In this document: positions 16,679-26,800 of the stretch, piece by piece
Layout of the letters: the number at the start of each line of letters is the position of its first letter
Numbering within the stretch: position 1 is the first letter of the stretch
NCBI GenBank assembly: GCA_903887415.1
Contig: CAISPO010000020.1
Location: 62,001 to 126,000, forward strand
Length of the DNA: 64,000 nt
Origin: an uncultured Bacteroidota bacterium
GTDB lineage: Bacteria; Bacteroidota; Bacteroidia; Chitinophagales; Chitinophagaceae
Direction of reading: 5' to 3'
Position numbers and translations under genes: made by a program
Notes under the pieces: generated by a model
What the model was told of the DNA's origin: nothing
Databases searched by the model: none
The model's input: the letters and a program-made list of their open reading frames with translations, nothing else

Positions 16679-19600
16679 ATGAAAGATTCATTCAAAGAGT
16701 TTAAGCCCTCGAGCTGGGCCATAAACAACCGTACTGCTGTTTATATATTGACCATCATCATTACCCTGATGGGGCTGATGGCTTATAACAGCCTGCCCAA
16801 GGAGAAATTCCCGGAGATCAAATTCCCGCAGGTAATCGTGCAGACACTGTATCCAGGCACATCGCCGGAAAACATGGAAAACCTGGTGACAAAGCACATT
16901 GAGAAGCAGGTAAAGAACATCACCGGCGTGAAGAAGGTAACCAGCAATTCGTTCCAGGATTACTCGGTGGTGATCGTAGAGTTTAATCCCGATGTAGAGA
17001 TAGACAAAGCAAAGCTGGATGTTAAGGATGGTGTGGACAAAGCAAAACAGGACCTGCCCAAAAACCTGCCCTACCAGCCCGAAGTAAAAGACATAGACCT
17101 ATCCGAATTCCCGATATTGTCTGTAAACATATCCGGCAATTACGACCTGAACCGGCTGAAACAATATGCCGACAAGGTGAAGGACAATATAGAAGAGATA
17201 AAAGAGGTGAAACGCGCAGACATGGTAGGCGGCCCAGAGCGCGAAATACAGATCAACATAGACCTCTACAAAATGCAGGGCGCAGGCCTCACCTTCGGCG
17301 ATATACAAAACACCATAGCATCAGAAAACCTCTCCGCATCTGCCGGCGATATATCCATGAACAATCAGAAGAGGGTGCTGAGCATAAAGAATGAATACAA
17401 AACCGCCGACCAGATAGGCAACACCATAATCAAGAACCAGAGAGGAAGCGCCATTTACCTGAAAGATATAGCAGACGTCGTGGACGACTTTGCCGAGCAG
17501 AAGAGCTTTGCCCGCCTCGATGGCAAGAATGTGATCACGCTGAACGTGATCAAAGCAAAGGGCAAGAACCTCATTGATGCATCTGACAATGTGACCAACC
17601 TCATCACAAAGATGAAGAAGGACGGCCTCCCATCTGACCTGAAAATAGTGGTCACCGGCGATCAGTCGCAGAACACCAGGGACACACTGCATGATCTTAT
17701 CAATACTATCATCATCGGTTTCATACTGGTAACGCTGATACTCATGTTCTTTATGGGGGTCACCAATGCGCTGTTCGTGGCCATGTCGGTGCCGCTCTCG
17801 TGCGCTATAGCGTTCCTTGTGCTGCCTACTATCGGCTTTACGCTGAACATGATCGTGCTGTTCTCCTTCCTGCTGGCGCTGGGTATAGTGGTGGATGATG
17901 CAATAGTGGTGATCGAGAACACGCACAGGATCTTCGACAATGGTAAAATGCCGATAGCCAAAGCTGCGAAAATAGCTACCGGCGAGGTCTTTCTGCCGGT
18001 GCTCTCCGGCACAGCCACGACCCTTATGCCGTTCGTGCCACTTGCCTTCTGGAACAGCATCATCGGTAAATTCATGTTCTTCCTGCCTATCACGCTTATC
18101 ATAACACTTGTGGCTTCGCTGCTTGTAGCTTATATCATTAACCCGGTATTTGCAGTGAGCTTTATGAAGCCGCACACCGACCACGACAATGAGAAGCCAA
18201 CCTTCAATAAGCGTGACAAAGTGCTGCTGGTGATATTCCTGTCCATCGCTGCGCTGTTTTACCTCGCTCAATCTTGGGCCGTTGCCAACTTTGTAATGTT
18301 CATTTATGTATTCATCCTTCTTGAAAAATTCGTGCTCTCCAAATTGATACATACCTTCCAGAACAAGGCGTGGCCTGCGTTTCAGAACTGGTATGGACGT
18401 TGGCTGGTAAAGGCGTTGAAGAGGCCGGTACTTGTGCTGATCGCAACAGCTGCGTTACTGCCTATAGCCATATTCGGATACATAGCCCGCCATCCTCCGT
18501 TTACATTGTTCCCTGATGCCGATCCCAACTTTGCCTATGTGTATATTAACCTACCCGTAGGTACCGACCAGGCGCATACCGATGAGGTAACAAAGGAAAT
18601 GGAAGGCCGCGTAAACAAGGTTCTGGGCATAGACCCCGCAACCGGTAAAACCAACCCGCTGGTGGAATCCGTAATATCTAACGTAACGGTAAATGCGGTG
18701 GACCCGGGCAGCGGAGAGGTAGGCGATTTCCCTAATAAAGGGCGCATCACTGTGGCCTTCGTAGAATATGCCAAAAGAAATGGCATATCCACCTGGGACT
18801 ACCTGAGCAAAATACGAGCTGTAGTGAATAATGTGCCGGGCGCTGAAATAACCGTGGATAAAGAATCGGGCGGCCCGCCAACACAGAAACCAATATCCAT
18901 AGAGATAACAGGCGATAACCTGGATTCGCTCATCAGCACATCGGAGCAGTTGAAACGCTTCCTCGATGAGAAACAGGTAGCCGGTGTAGAAAAACTGCGC
19001 AGCGACTTCCAGGCCAATAAGCCGGAGATCACCTTCAACCTGGACCGTGAGCGTATGGACAAGGAAGGCATTACCACCAATACGGTAGCATATAACCTGC
19101 GCAGCGCCATCTTTGGTACAGAGATATCGCGCTTCCGTGATGCCAATGACGACTACCCTATTTACATACGCCTGATGAAGGACCAGCGCAAGGATGTGGA
19201 CGCACTGCGCAATATGCCGATCCTCTACCGCGACATGGGCATGGGCGGCATCATACGCGAAGTGCCGGTAAGTGCATTTGCCAACGTAAGCTATACCAAT
19301 ACTTATGGCGGTATAAAGCGCAAAGACGAGAAGCGGATCATCATTCTGTCTTCCAACCTGACCGCTGATTACCAGAGCAAGGGAAATGATGTGGTAGCTG
19401 CGGTGCAGAAAGAGATAGACAAATTCCATGTACCTGCCGGGGTAACAGTGAAAATGGCCGGCGAGCAGGAAGACCAGAAAGAGACAGGCGGCTTCCTTGG
19501 CAGGGCCATGATGATATCTATGATGCTCATCTTCCTGATACTCGTGCTGCAGTTCAATTCATTCAGCCGTACGGTGATCATTATGAGCGAGGTATTGTTT

Positions 19601-20095
19601 AGTATCATAGGCGTGTTCCTTGGGTATGCTATTGCAGGCAATACTTTCTCTATGGTAATGAGCGGCATCGGTATAGTGGCGCTGGCCGGTATAGTGGTAC
19701 GTAATGGCATACTACTGGTAGAGTTCATGGACCTGATGCTGGCACAAGGTATGCAGCCTTATGAAGCGATCATAGAATCGGGCCGCACACGTATGACGCC
19801 GGTATTGCTTACTGCTACCGCAGCCATACTGGGCCTTATACCACTGGCCGTAGGCATGAACGTGGACTTCGGCTCGTTGCTGGCAACCGGCAACCCGCAT
19901 ATCTACTTCGGTGGCGATAATACAGCATTCTGGGCGCCGCTGGCATGGACCATGATCTACGGATTGAGCTTCGCAACATTCCTTACATTAATAGTAGTGC
20001 CGGTGATGTGTTTGCTGAGTTTTAGGTTTAAGGCATGGTTGAAGAAAGTAACAGGATATAAAACGACAGAGGAGAAGGCTGAGCAGCATGAGTAG
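16679..20095 (+). CDS. RND-family efflux pump, inner-membrane subunit
   Basis: Proton-driven drug or solute exporter of the AcrB/hydrophobe-amphiphile type, 1138 residues from ATG 16679. In-frame codons before this ATG fall in the hairpin repeat. TM1 begins near residue 20. A large periplasmic loop follows, then the first membrane block with G-I-V-V-D-D-A-I-V-V-I-E-N, the conserved TM4 motif carrying the paired aspartates of proton relay. The second half repeats this fold, and the protein ends with two helices and a charged tail. An extra hydrophobic stretch lies in the middle (around residues 510-560). It works with the two preceding genes. Confidence 0.95.
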   Translation: MKDSFKEFKPSSWAINNRTAVYILTIIITLMGLMAYNSLPKEKFPEIKFPQVIVQTLYPGTSPENMENLVTKHIEKQVKNITGVKKVTSNSFQDYSVVIVEFNPDVEIDKAKLDVKDGVDKAKQDLPKNLPYQPEVKDIDLSEFPILSVNISGNYDLNRLKQYADKVKDNIEEIKEVKRADMVGGPEREIQINIDLYKMQGAGLTFGDIQNTIASENLSASAGDISMNNQKRVLSIKNEYKTADQIGNTIIKNQRGSAIYLKDIADVVDDFAEQKSFARLDGKNVITLNVIKAKGKNLIDASDNVTNLITKMKKDGLPSDLKIVVTGDQSQNTRDTLHDLINTIIIGFILVTLILMFFMGVTNALFVAMSVPLSCAIAFLVLPTIGFTLNMIVLFSFLLALGIVVDDAIVVIENTHRIFDNGKMPIAKAAKIATGEVFLPVLSGTATTLMPFVPLAFWNSIIGKFMFFLPITLIITLVASLLVAYIINPVFAVSFMKPHTDHDNEKPTFNKRDKVLLVIFLSIAALFYLAQSWAVANFVMFIYVFILLEKFVLSKLIHTFQNKAWPAFQNWYGRWLVKALKRPVLVLIATAALLPIAIFGYIARHPPFTLFPDADPNFAYVYINLPVGTDQAHTDEVTKEMEGRVNKVLGIDPATGKTNPLVESVISNVTVNAVDPGSGEVGDFPNKGRITVAFVEYAKRNGISTWDYLSKIRAVVNNVPGAEITVDKESGGPPTQKPISIEITGDNLDSLISTSEQLKRFLDEKQVAGVEKLRSDFQANKPEITFNLDRERMDKEGITTNTVAYNLRSAIFGTEISRFRDANDDYPIYIRLMKDQRKDVDALRNMPILYRDMGMGGIIREVPVSAFANVSYTNTYGGIKRKDEKRIIILSSNLTADYQSKGNDVVAAVQKEIDKFHVPAGVTVKMAGEQEDQKETGGFLGRAMMISMMLIFLILVLQFNSFSRTVIIMSEVLFSIIGVFLGYAIAGNTFSMVMSGIGIVALAGIVVRNGILLVEFMDLMLAQGMQPYEAIIESGRTRMTPVLLTATAAILGLIPLAVGMNVDFGSLLATGNPHIYFGGDNTAFWAPLAWTMIYGLSFATFLTLIVVPVMCLLSFRFKAWLKKVTGYKTTEEKAEQHE

Positions 20096-20190
20096 TCAAT
20101 AATATTACAGATAATGTGTTTGCGCAGGATTAGAAATAAAGCATGGATAAAGAACAACAGAGGAGCAATAATGGAAACTGCAAACACAAA

Positions 20191-20215
20191 AGAAGCCGCC
20201 CGAAAGGCGGCTTCT
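20191..20215 (-). terminator. Intrinsic terminator downstream of rho
   Basis: Stem AGAAGCCGCC/GGCGGCTTCT, 10 bp, loop CGAAA. On the minus strand it is followed by TTTGTGTTT. It lies about 90 bases after the rho stop, so rho itself seems to end at a Rho-independent site. Confidence 0.75.
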
Positions 20216-20219
20216 TCAT

Positions 20220-20302
20220 GTCTGAACCTTGATGAATGGATTAAAAGATACTCTTGAACAAAATCATGATCATCCTTTAATCAGGCAAATCAAGGTTCAG
20301 AC
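20220..20302. repeat. Long imperfect inverted repeat GTCTGAACCTTGAT
   Basis: GTCTGAACCTTGAT (20220-20233) pairs exactly with ATCAAGGTTCAGAC (20289-20302). Pairing continues imperfectly inward (GGATTAAAAGAT against ATCCTTTAATC), giving an arm of about 30 bases. One end touches the rho stop codon. I believe similar hairpins are common in Bacteroidota genomes, though I could not check this. Confidence 0.75.
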
Positions 20303-22026
20303 TATTTATTCATTGTAGCCAGGAACTCTTCGTTGCTCTTGGTACCCTTCATTTGCTGCAGCAGGAAGTGCATAGCCTCATCGGTATTCATATCAGAGAT
20401 ATGATTGCGGAGGAGCCACATTTTGTTGTGCACATCTTTATCCAGCAGGAGGTCATCGCGGCGGGTAGATGATGATGTGATATCGATTGCAGGATAAATG
20501 CGCTTGTTGGCGAGCTTACGGTCGAGCTGCAGCTCCATGTTGCCAGTACCCTTAAATTCTTCAAAGATCACCTCATCCATTTTGGAGCCGGTATCAATGA
20601 GCGCCGTAGCCAATATGGTGAGTGAACCGCCGTTCTCAATTTTACGTGCTGCACCAAAGAACTGTTTAGGCTTCTGCATGGCATTTGCTTCCACACCACC
20701 ACTCAATACTTTACCACTTGCAGGCGCTACTGTATTATGTGCACGTGCCAGGCGGGTAATAGAGTCAAGTAGTATCACAACGTCATGGCCTACTTCCACC
20801 AGCCTTTTGGCTTTTTGCAGGGCTATGGTAGATACTTTTACGTGTTTATCTGCAGGCTCATCAAATGTAGATGCGATCACTTCTGCGCGCACACTGCGCT
20901 GCATATCAGTAACTTCCTCCGGGCGCTCATCTACGAGCACGATCATGAGATAAATTTCCGGGTGATTAGCAGCAATTGCATTGGCCACTTCCTTGAGGAG
21001 CATGGTCTTACCTGTTTTTGGCTGCGCCACAATAAGGCCACGCTGGCCCTTGCCTATAGGCGTGAACAGGTCCATGATACGAGTGCTGTAGTTACCGCCG
21101 GTTGTAGTAAGGCTCAGCTTCTCGAATGGAAACAATGGGGTCAGGTAGTCGAATGGTACGCGGTCGCGTATCTCATCAGGCAGCCTGCCGTTTATGGTCT
21201 CCACTTTTAGCAGGGCAAAATATTTTTCACCCTCCTTGGGAGGTCGCACATTACCTTTTACGGTATCGCCTGTTTTGAGGCCAAATAATTTTATCTGCGA
21301 TGGTGAAACATAAATATCATCGGGCGAACTGAGGTAGTTGTAATCGCTGCTGCGCAGAAAGCCATAGCCATCGGGCATCATTTCCAATACACCCTCACTT
21401 GCTACTACACCTTCGAACTCAAGGTTGAAATTGCTCTGCGGTTTTTCTTCGCGACGGGGAAGCCTGTTATATGCCTGGTGCGGTGCCTGGTGCGCTGGTT
21501 TTTCCGGCTCAGCTTCAGCCGGCTGCTGCGGCTGCACTTCCGGAGATTCGGTGGGCATAGTGATACCATTACCTCCGTTCTCATTATTACCGCCCTGGGT
21601 ATTCACCGGAGCAGCAACAACCGGAGCTGGCTTCTGTGCTGCGGCAACCGGGGCCTCTCTTTTTACATCCGTCCTTTTGTGGAGGGGTAATTGGTCCGAT
21701 TCAACAGCTTTTGGCATTGCGTCAGGCGCATATTCTTCCTTAGGCTTGCGGAGGCGGCGTTTTTTGTCGCCAGTATCCGCAGTTTCATCGGCTGATGCCT
21801 GTGGTGCTGAAGCAGCTACTGGCGCAGGAGCGTCAGCAACTTCTTCTTTTGGTTTGCGGCCACGTTTCTTTTTAGGTTCTTCTGCACCGGCAGCCTGCTG
21901 CTCAAGTATCTTATCAACCAGTGATTTTTTATCGAGCGAACCGGCGTTCTTGATTTTTAATGAGTCTGCTACGTCTATAAGCTCAGGGATGAGCATATCA
22001 TTTAACTGCAAAATGTCGTAAGGCAT
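20302..22026 (-). CDS. rho: Transcription termination factor Rho
   Basis: Hexameric RNA helicase that ends transcription. 574 residues against about 420 in E. coli. An N-terminal Rho domain (first 45 residues) is followed by a low-complexity insertion of roughly 150 residues, rich in A, P, E and K ([10 protein letters not shown]). The RNA-binding cold-shock-like domain comes next, then the ATPase with Walker A P-K-T-G-K-T near residue 332, [11 protein letters not shown] and the R-loop region. Such an insertion is common in Bacteroidota Rho. A long hairpin and an intrinsic terminator follow the gene. Confidence 0.98.
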   Translation of the reverse strand: MPYDILQLNDMLIPELIDVADSLKIKNAGSLDKKSLVDKILEQQAAGAEEPKKKRGRKPKEEVADAPAPVAASAPQASADETADTGDKKRRLRKPKEEYAPDAMPKAVESDQLPLHKRTDVKREAPVAAAQKPAPVVAAPVNTQGGNNENGGNGITMPTESPEVQPQQPAEAEPEKPAHQAPHQAYNRLPRREEKPQSNFNLEFEGVVASEGVLEMMPDGYGFLRSSDYNYLSSPDDIYVSPSQIKLFGLKTGDTVKGNVRPPKEGEKYFALLKVETINGRLPDEIRDRVPFDYLTPLFPFEKLSLTTTGGNYSTRIMDLFTPIGKGQRGLIVAQPKTGKTMLLKEVANAIAANHPEIYLMIVLVDERPEEVTDMQRSVRAEVIASTFDEPADKHVKVSTIALQKAKRLVEVGHDVVILLDSITRLARAHNTVAPASGKVLSGGVEANAMQKPKQFFGAARKIENGGSLTILATALIDTGSKMDEVIFEEFKGTGNMELQLDRKLANKRIYPAIDITSSSTRRDDLLLDKDVHNKMWLLRNHISDMNTDEAMHFLLQQMKGTKSNEEFLATMNK

Positions 22027-22194
22027 GCTTAGGTTTTTTCTGAATAATTATTTTTAAAAATAAATATGGCTTATCTCGAAATATCTATGATCTTAATTGA
22101 TAATGGGAACTTTCAGATAAACTGCGAAAGGCTGGAACAAATACTGTTTCCTTGCTGCAAGTTTACGACTGTTTTGGTAAATAAAGAAAAAAAG

Positions 22195-23193
22195 TTACTT
22201 TTTATAAGAATTATCCTGAAAAGACCGTGCCATGACCTCAATGGTCTGTGGAAGCGGCGTGTAGGAAAATTCCGGAAAAGTGCCGAATAGTTTTTGATTG
22301 TTATAGTAAGATAGGGAGTTTGCGTTGCTGGCGGTTTCCTTTGTTATTAGGGTATTAATGCCCAGGCAGCGCAGCATGGCGCTGATCCGCCAGCCTATTC
22401 CGGTCATCAAAGAATTTGCGGCAAAGCGTGGTTGTTTTTTATTCAGGGCTTTGGCCATCTCCACGAGCACTTCTTTATAGGTGTAGCTTCCGTTGCTGAT
22501 GATGAAACGCTCAGCTTCTGTTTGTGAATGCATGAGCATCACCATTGCCTTCACTACATCATTTGCATCCACCCAGGAGGTTACCCCTTTTGAATAAAAA
22601 GGAAATTCGCGTTGCACCATTTTCATAAGCCCGGCGGAAAGGTCGTGGCCGGTTGTGGCGCCGAGTATTATCCCAGGGTTTACGATGGCTGCATTGAGGC
22701 CCTCGCCTATGCCGCGCCATACTTCCATTTCTGCAAGGTACTTGCTGAGTGCATAAGCAGAATTGTACTTACTGTCTTCCCACTCTTTTTCTTCGTCTAT
22801 CTCCTTTTTCGAATCACCTGTTCTGCCCAGAGCAGCGATGGAGCTGACGTGTACAAGCTTCTCTATGCCTTGCACAATCGCCTGGTTCACCACATTGGCG
22901 GTACTCTCCGGGTTGAAGTGCAGCATTGCATCTTTCTTTCGCGGATCGAATGTTACTATGGCCGCGCAATGATAAATATGGGTAATGCCCTGCATTACTT
23001 CTTCAACAGCAAAAACATCGAGCAGATCGCACTGCATCCATGATATACCGGGAAGTTGCTTCAATTCATCGGTCGGCGGATGGCTGTGGTATATGGCGCG
23101 CACGTTCTGCCCCTGTGCGGATAGATGCCGTACAAGATGCTGGCCGAGAAAGCCACTGGCGCCTGTGATAAGAGTTTGAACCTTGATTTGCAT
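22195..23193 (-). CDS. NAD(P)-dependent epimerase/reductase, extended SDR
   Basis: 332 residues. The Rossmann motif T-G-A-S-G-F-L-G (residues 10-17) binds NAD(P). The catalytic Y-A-L-S-K (YxxxK) lies near residue 148 after the serine-containing block V-H-V-S-S-I-A-A-L-G. The mid-region A-T-G-H-D-L-S-A-G-L-M-K and the overall order resemble dihydroflavonol-4-reductase or 3-beta-HSD-like enzymes. No substrate can be read from context: rho lies upstream in the opposite direction of reading and no pathway partner is nearby. Confidence 0.88.
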   Translation of the reverse strand: MQIKVQTLITGASGFLGQHLVRHLSAQGQNVRAIYHSHPPTDELKQLPGISWMQCDLLDVFAVEEVMQGITHIYHCAAIVTFDPRKKDAMLHFNPESTANVVNQAIVQGIEKLVHVSSIAALGRTGDSKKEIDEEKEWEDSKYNSAYALSKYLAEMEVWRGIGEGLNAAIVNPGIILGATTGHDLSAGLMKMVQREFPFYSKGVTSWVDANDVVKAMVMLMHSQTEAERFIISNGSYTYKEVLVEMAKALNKKQPRFAANSLMTGIGWRISAMLRCLGINTLITKETASNANSLSYYNNQKLFGTFPEFSYTPLPQTIEVMARSFQDNSYKK

Positions 23194-23236
23194 GATTAAA
23201 GGATTCCTCAGATTCCTGTTCCATTTGTGTTGTCTT

Positions 23237-23257
23237 GAGACGGCAGCATGCCGTCTC
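23237..23257. repeat. GAGACGGCA palindrome
   Basis: Arms GAGACGGCA and TGCCGTCTC around GCA, followed by TAC. A member of the RAYT-associated palindrome family with a different inner sequence. Confidence 0.8.
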
Positions 23258-23633
23258 TACAGAGATGTGTTATCGAAATATCACAGTTTTTCAAGAAAAA
23301 AAGTTTTGTGGATAGTGGAGGTTATTGGATTGGTTGTCAATAGTTTGGTTTTTGAAAAATGTCACAAACGTATCGCATTCATATCACAGGTTTCCATAGT
23401 TTTTCGTTTGTTTATTTCCGATTTTTCTTCTGGTTTACTTCCGGTTTTCTGCAAGATTGCTGCAAATATTTTCTTCGTTTTGCCTTGATCAAATGCGTTT
23501 TGCGTCACACCCGCCGTTGCCCTAACGCTATGGCGGTAACACGCTCCTTTGCAGTGAAAAACTGCTTCGCGGGAACAAAGGTAGGATGGAATAATGGTAT
23601 GGAAAAAAGATGATATCCACAATTTTTTTTGGG

Positions 23634-23670
23634 GGGGGACCTCTCCCGGCCTCTCCAAAGGAGAGGTGAA
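23634..23670. repeat. ACCTCTCC...GGAGAGGT repeat
   Basis: GGACCTCTCCCGGCCTCTCC AAAGGAGAGGTGAACT forms a hairpin around AAA. A diverged relative runs through the 3' end of the cyclase gene at 27429-27480. Confidence 0.6.
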
Positions 23671-23797
23671 CTTGCGTATGCGTGAGTGGGCCCTTGATTT
23701 GGATAATTGCTAATCGCTTAGAAGATTCCCGCTGTGTTGAAATTTCAGGTGGTTACATTTTGTAGCCAACTCTCTGCCTTCTTTTCAACCTGAGCAA

Positions 23798-23805
23798 TAA
23801 TTTTG
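23798..23805 (+). promoter_or_regulatory. Candidate -7 box of the cyclase gene
   Basis: TAATTTTG, a perfect TAnnTTTG, 63 bases before ATG 23869. Confidence 0.45.
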
Positions 23806-23868
23806 TGTAGCCAAAAGATTAGATTAAGCTGGAATATTTACTACTTTACCATTAATACCATTCCTCTT

Positions 23869-26800
23869 ATGAGTAAAGCCGCATTGCTTTTATTACTTTC
23901 CTTTTCTGTGCTGCTTTTCTGCTGTAAACAAAAGAAGGAACAAAAGAATGCCAACCCGATTGCGCCAAAGGCGGTGGAGGCACATGGATATGTGGTGCCG
24001 AAGGATAGCATGGCTGAACCTGTAGCAGTGCCTGCCGGAAAACCGAAGGTGGTGAAAGCGGGGAAGCCGAAAGTGGTGCTTACCAATACTGTTGTACACC
24101 CTGCAGGCACTCCGAAAGTAGTGTTGGCAGGTAAGCCGAGAGTTTGCACTCCGGGGCAGGATAGCTTTTACTTGCCTAAAACGGTGGTTGCGATCGACCA
24201 CCCGTCTCCTGCATGTATGCCCGAAGTTATCGTTGCGAAAGACGGGCACGTAAATGATAATAGTCCATATAGTTTTATTTCTTTTGGAGAAATGCAAGGA
24301 TTAAATAACGGCCATATTCGATGTATGCTAGCCGATAGAAAAGGGAATCTGTGGATTGGAACTTCCAGTGGTGGCGCAATCAGGTATGACGGCAAATATT
24401 TTAGTGGCTTTTCTACTAATTCGGGTTTGCCGAACAATGCTGTTTTAAGTGTAATGGAAGACAACAATGGAAATATCTGGTTCGGAACGTTCGGAGGCGG
24501 CGTGTCCAAATATGATGGTAAGTCATTTACAAATTATTCAAAAAAAGAAGGCTTGATCAGCAATAACATTACAGCTATAGTGCAATCTAAGAGCGGAGAT
24601 ATTTGGTTTGGCTCATTGGAGGAAGGCATCAGTATGTTTGATGGGCATACATTCACTAGTTATTCAAAAAAAGAAGGGAAAGCGCTTGCTAATGTGACGT
24701 CGATGACTGAAGATAGAAGTGGGAACATTTGGATCGGCACTGTTTATAATGGAGCATTTAAATATGATGGGAAAACGTTTACTAATTACGACCGGGAAGC
24801 AGGTATTGCCGGAAACTATGTGACATCCATTTTACAAGATAAACAAGGGAATGTCTGGTTCAGTGCCTTTGGAAGTGGTGTAAGCAAGTATGACGGGCAG
24901 TCATTTGTGAGTTATACCGAAAAAGATGGACTCACAAGCAATGCAGTTGAGTACATAATGGAAGACAAGCTTGGCGAAATTTGGTTTTGCACGGCTTGTG
25001 GAATTACAAAATTCGATGGAAAAATATTCGAAAATTTGACAAGAAAAGAAGGTTTAAGTGACAACAATGTGGGATGTGCCTTACAAGATATGCATGGAAA
25101 CATATGGTTGGGAACGGAAAACGGCGTCTGTAAATGGGACAACCGACATTTTTATCATTTTACTCAAAATGAGGGTCTCAAGTCGATTGACGACAATAAC
25201 ATCGTTGCCGACAAATATGGAGGGCAATGGATAATGCCACGCGCCGCCGCAGGTGAAGGAAATAAGAATAATACAATTTTTATTAACGATATGTTGCTAG
25301 ATAAAAATGGTAACAAATGGTTTGGAACAAGAAGTGGTGTATTCATGTATGACGGAAAGTCATTTATTCATTTTACTAGTAAAGAGGGATTAAGCAACGA
25401 CTATATAACATCATTGTTGCAAGACACCAACGGTAACATCTGGTTCGGAACATTTGCTGGCGGTATTTCAAAGTATGATGGAAAATGTTTTACTAATTAT
25501 ACTGAAAAGGAGGGATTGCCAGGGAATTATATTTATTGCCTTTTACAAGATAAAAAAGGAAAAATTTGGATGGGTTCCGACAATGGGGTTGGTAAATATG
25601 ATGGTTCGTCTTTTAGTAGAGTCTGGTCAATGGAAAAATTTGGCAAAGCGGTTGTACTTTGTATGTTCCAGGACTCGCAGCAAAACATTTGGTTCGGTAC
25701 AAACGGAGATGGTGCGTTCAAATATGACGGTGAATTTCTTACACATTTCACGCAGAAAGAAGGGCTAAGCGATAACGCTGTTATAAGGATACTACAAGAT
25801 AAAAATGGCTATATTTGGTTTGGTACGCTGGGAGGGGTAACTAAATACGATGGAAAAAATTTTGAGCATTTTACAGAAAAGGAAGGTTTATGTGGTAACC
25901 GGGTTTTGGGCATGCTGCGGGACAAAATGGGGAACCTTTGGTTTGGAACGAATAATGGGCTTAGTGAACTTTCGCAGCGAGTTTTAGAGAAAATAAATCG
26001 ATTATCTTTAAAGAAAACAGTAGGATATGAGCAAGAACAACAGGTTTTGTTTAAAAACTATGCTTACGAAGACGGGTTTTTAGGTATCCAATGCACTGGT
26101 GGTATGTGCGAAGACAATGTGGGTACGATATGGCTGGGAACAACCGACCGCTTGACATTTTTTCATCCAGAATTTTTTGATGACGATTCCATACCGCCAG
26201 ACATAAAGCTGAAAGGTGTTCAGTTGTTTGGCGAAAACATTCCTTGGTTAGACCTGGGCCATAAACAGGACACAATATTAACACTAAGTAATGGTGTGCA
26301 AGTCGGCAGTTTTAAGTTTGATAGTTTGTCAAGATGGTATGAAATACCGGAGGGTCTTAACCTGGCATACAATAACAATTACGTCACTTTTAATTATATC
26401 GGTATCACTACCAATAGACCCAAGAAAGTAAAGTATAAATACAAGCTGGATGGGATAGATGAAAACTGGAGCACGCTTACCAGCAGCACAGAGGCGCCGT
26501 ATGCCAATCTTCCATCGGGCACTTATACATTCAGGGTAAAAGCGAGGAATGGGGATGGGTACTGGAGCGGTGAGGCCAGCTACACATTTACCATTCGCCC
26601 GCCGTGGTGGAAGACCTGGTGGGCCTATACTGCCTATGTTCTACTGGTGCTGGGTGGGTTTGCGCTTTATCTAAGATGGCGCACGGCATCACTACGGGCA
26701 CGGCAGAAAGCACTGGAACAGACAGTGGAGGAACGGACTGCGGAAGTGGTAGCGGAAAAGAAAGAGGTGGAAAAACAGAAGGATGAAGCGGTGCGGCAGT

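Larger units (their letters stand above)
23194..23868. other. Gene-poor stretch with repeats and small hairpins
   Basis: 675 bases without a convincing gene. It contains a GAGACGGCA palindrome (23237-23257). Near 23500-23590 are short stems (CCGCC/GGCGG and GCAGT-GAAAA-ACTGC) that could belong to a small RNA or a decayed repeat. At 23634-23670 there is a CCTCTCC/GGAGAGG repeat. A TAnnTTTG box at 23798 serves the next gene. Confidence 0.5.

Noticed and set aside
17321-18352. A 343-codon open frame on the minus strand inside the RND pump gene
   Set aside because: It lies fully antisense to a clear transporter gene and its protein is rich in H, Q, R and Y with no domain, as expected for a shadow frame.
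22066-22290. A 74-codon plus-strand frame upstream of rho
   Set aside because: Its 3' part is antisense to the SDR gene end and the rest is the rho leader region. No homology pattern was seen.
23500-23600. Stem-rich stretch considered as 6S, tmRNA, SRP or RNase P RNA
   Set aside because: None of the hallmark sequences of those RNAs could be found. Only short stems are present.
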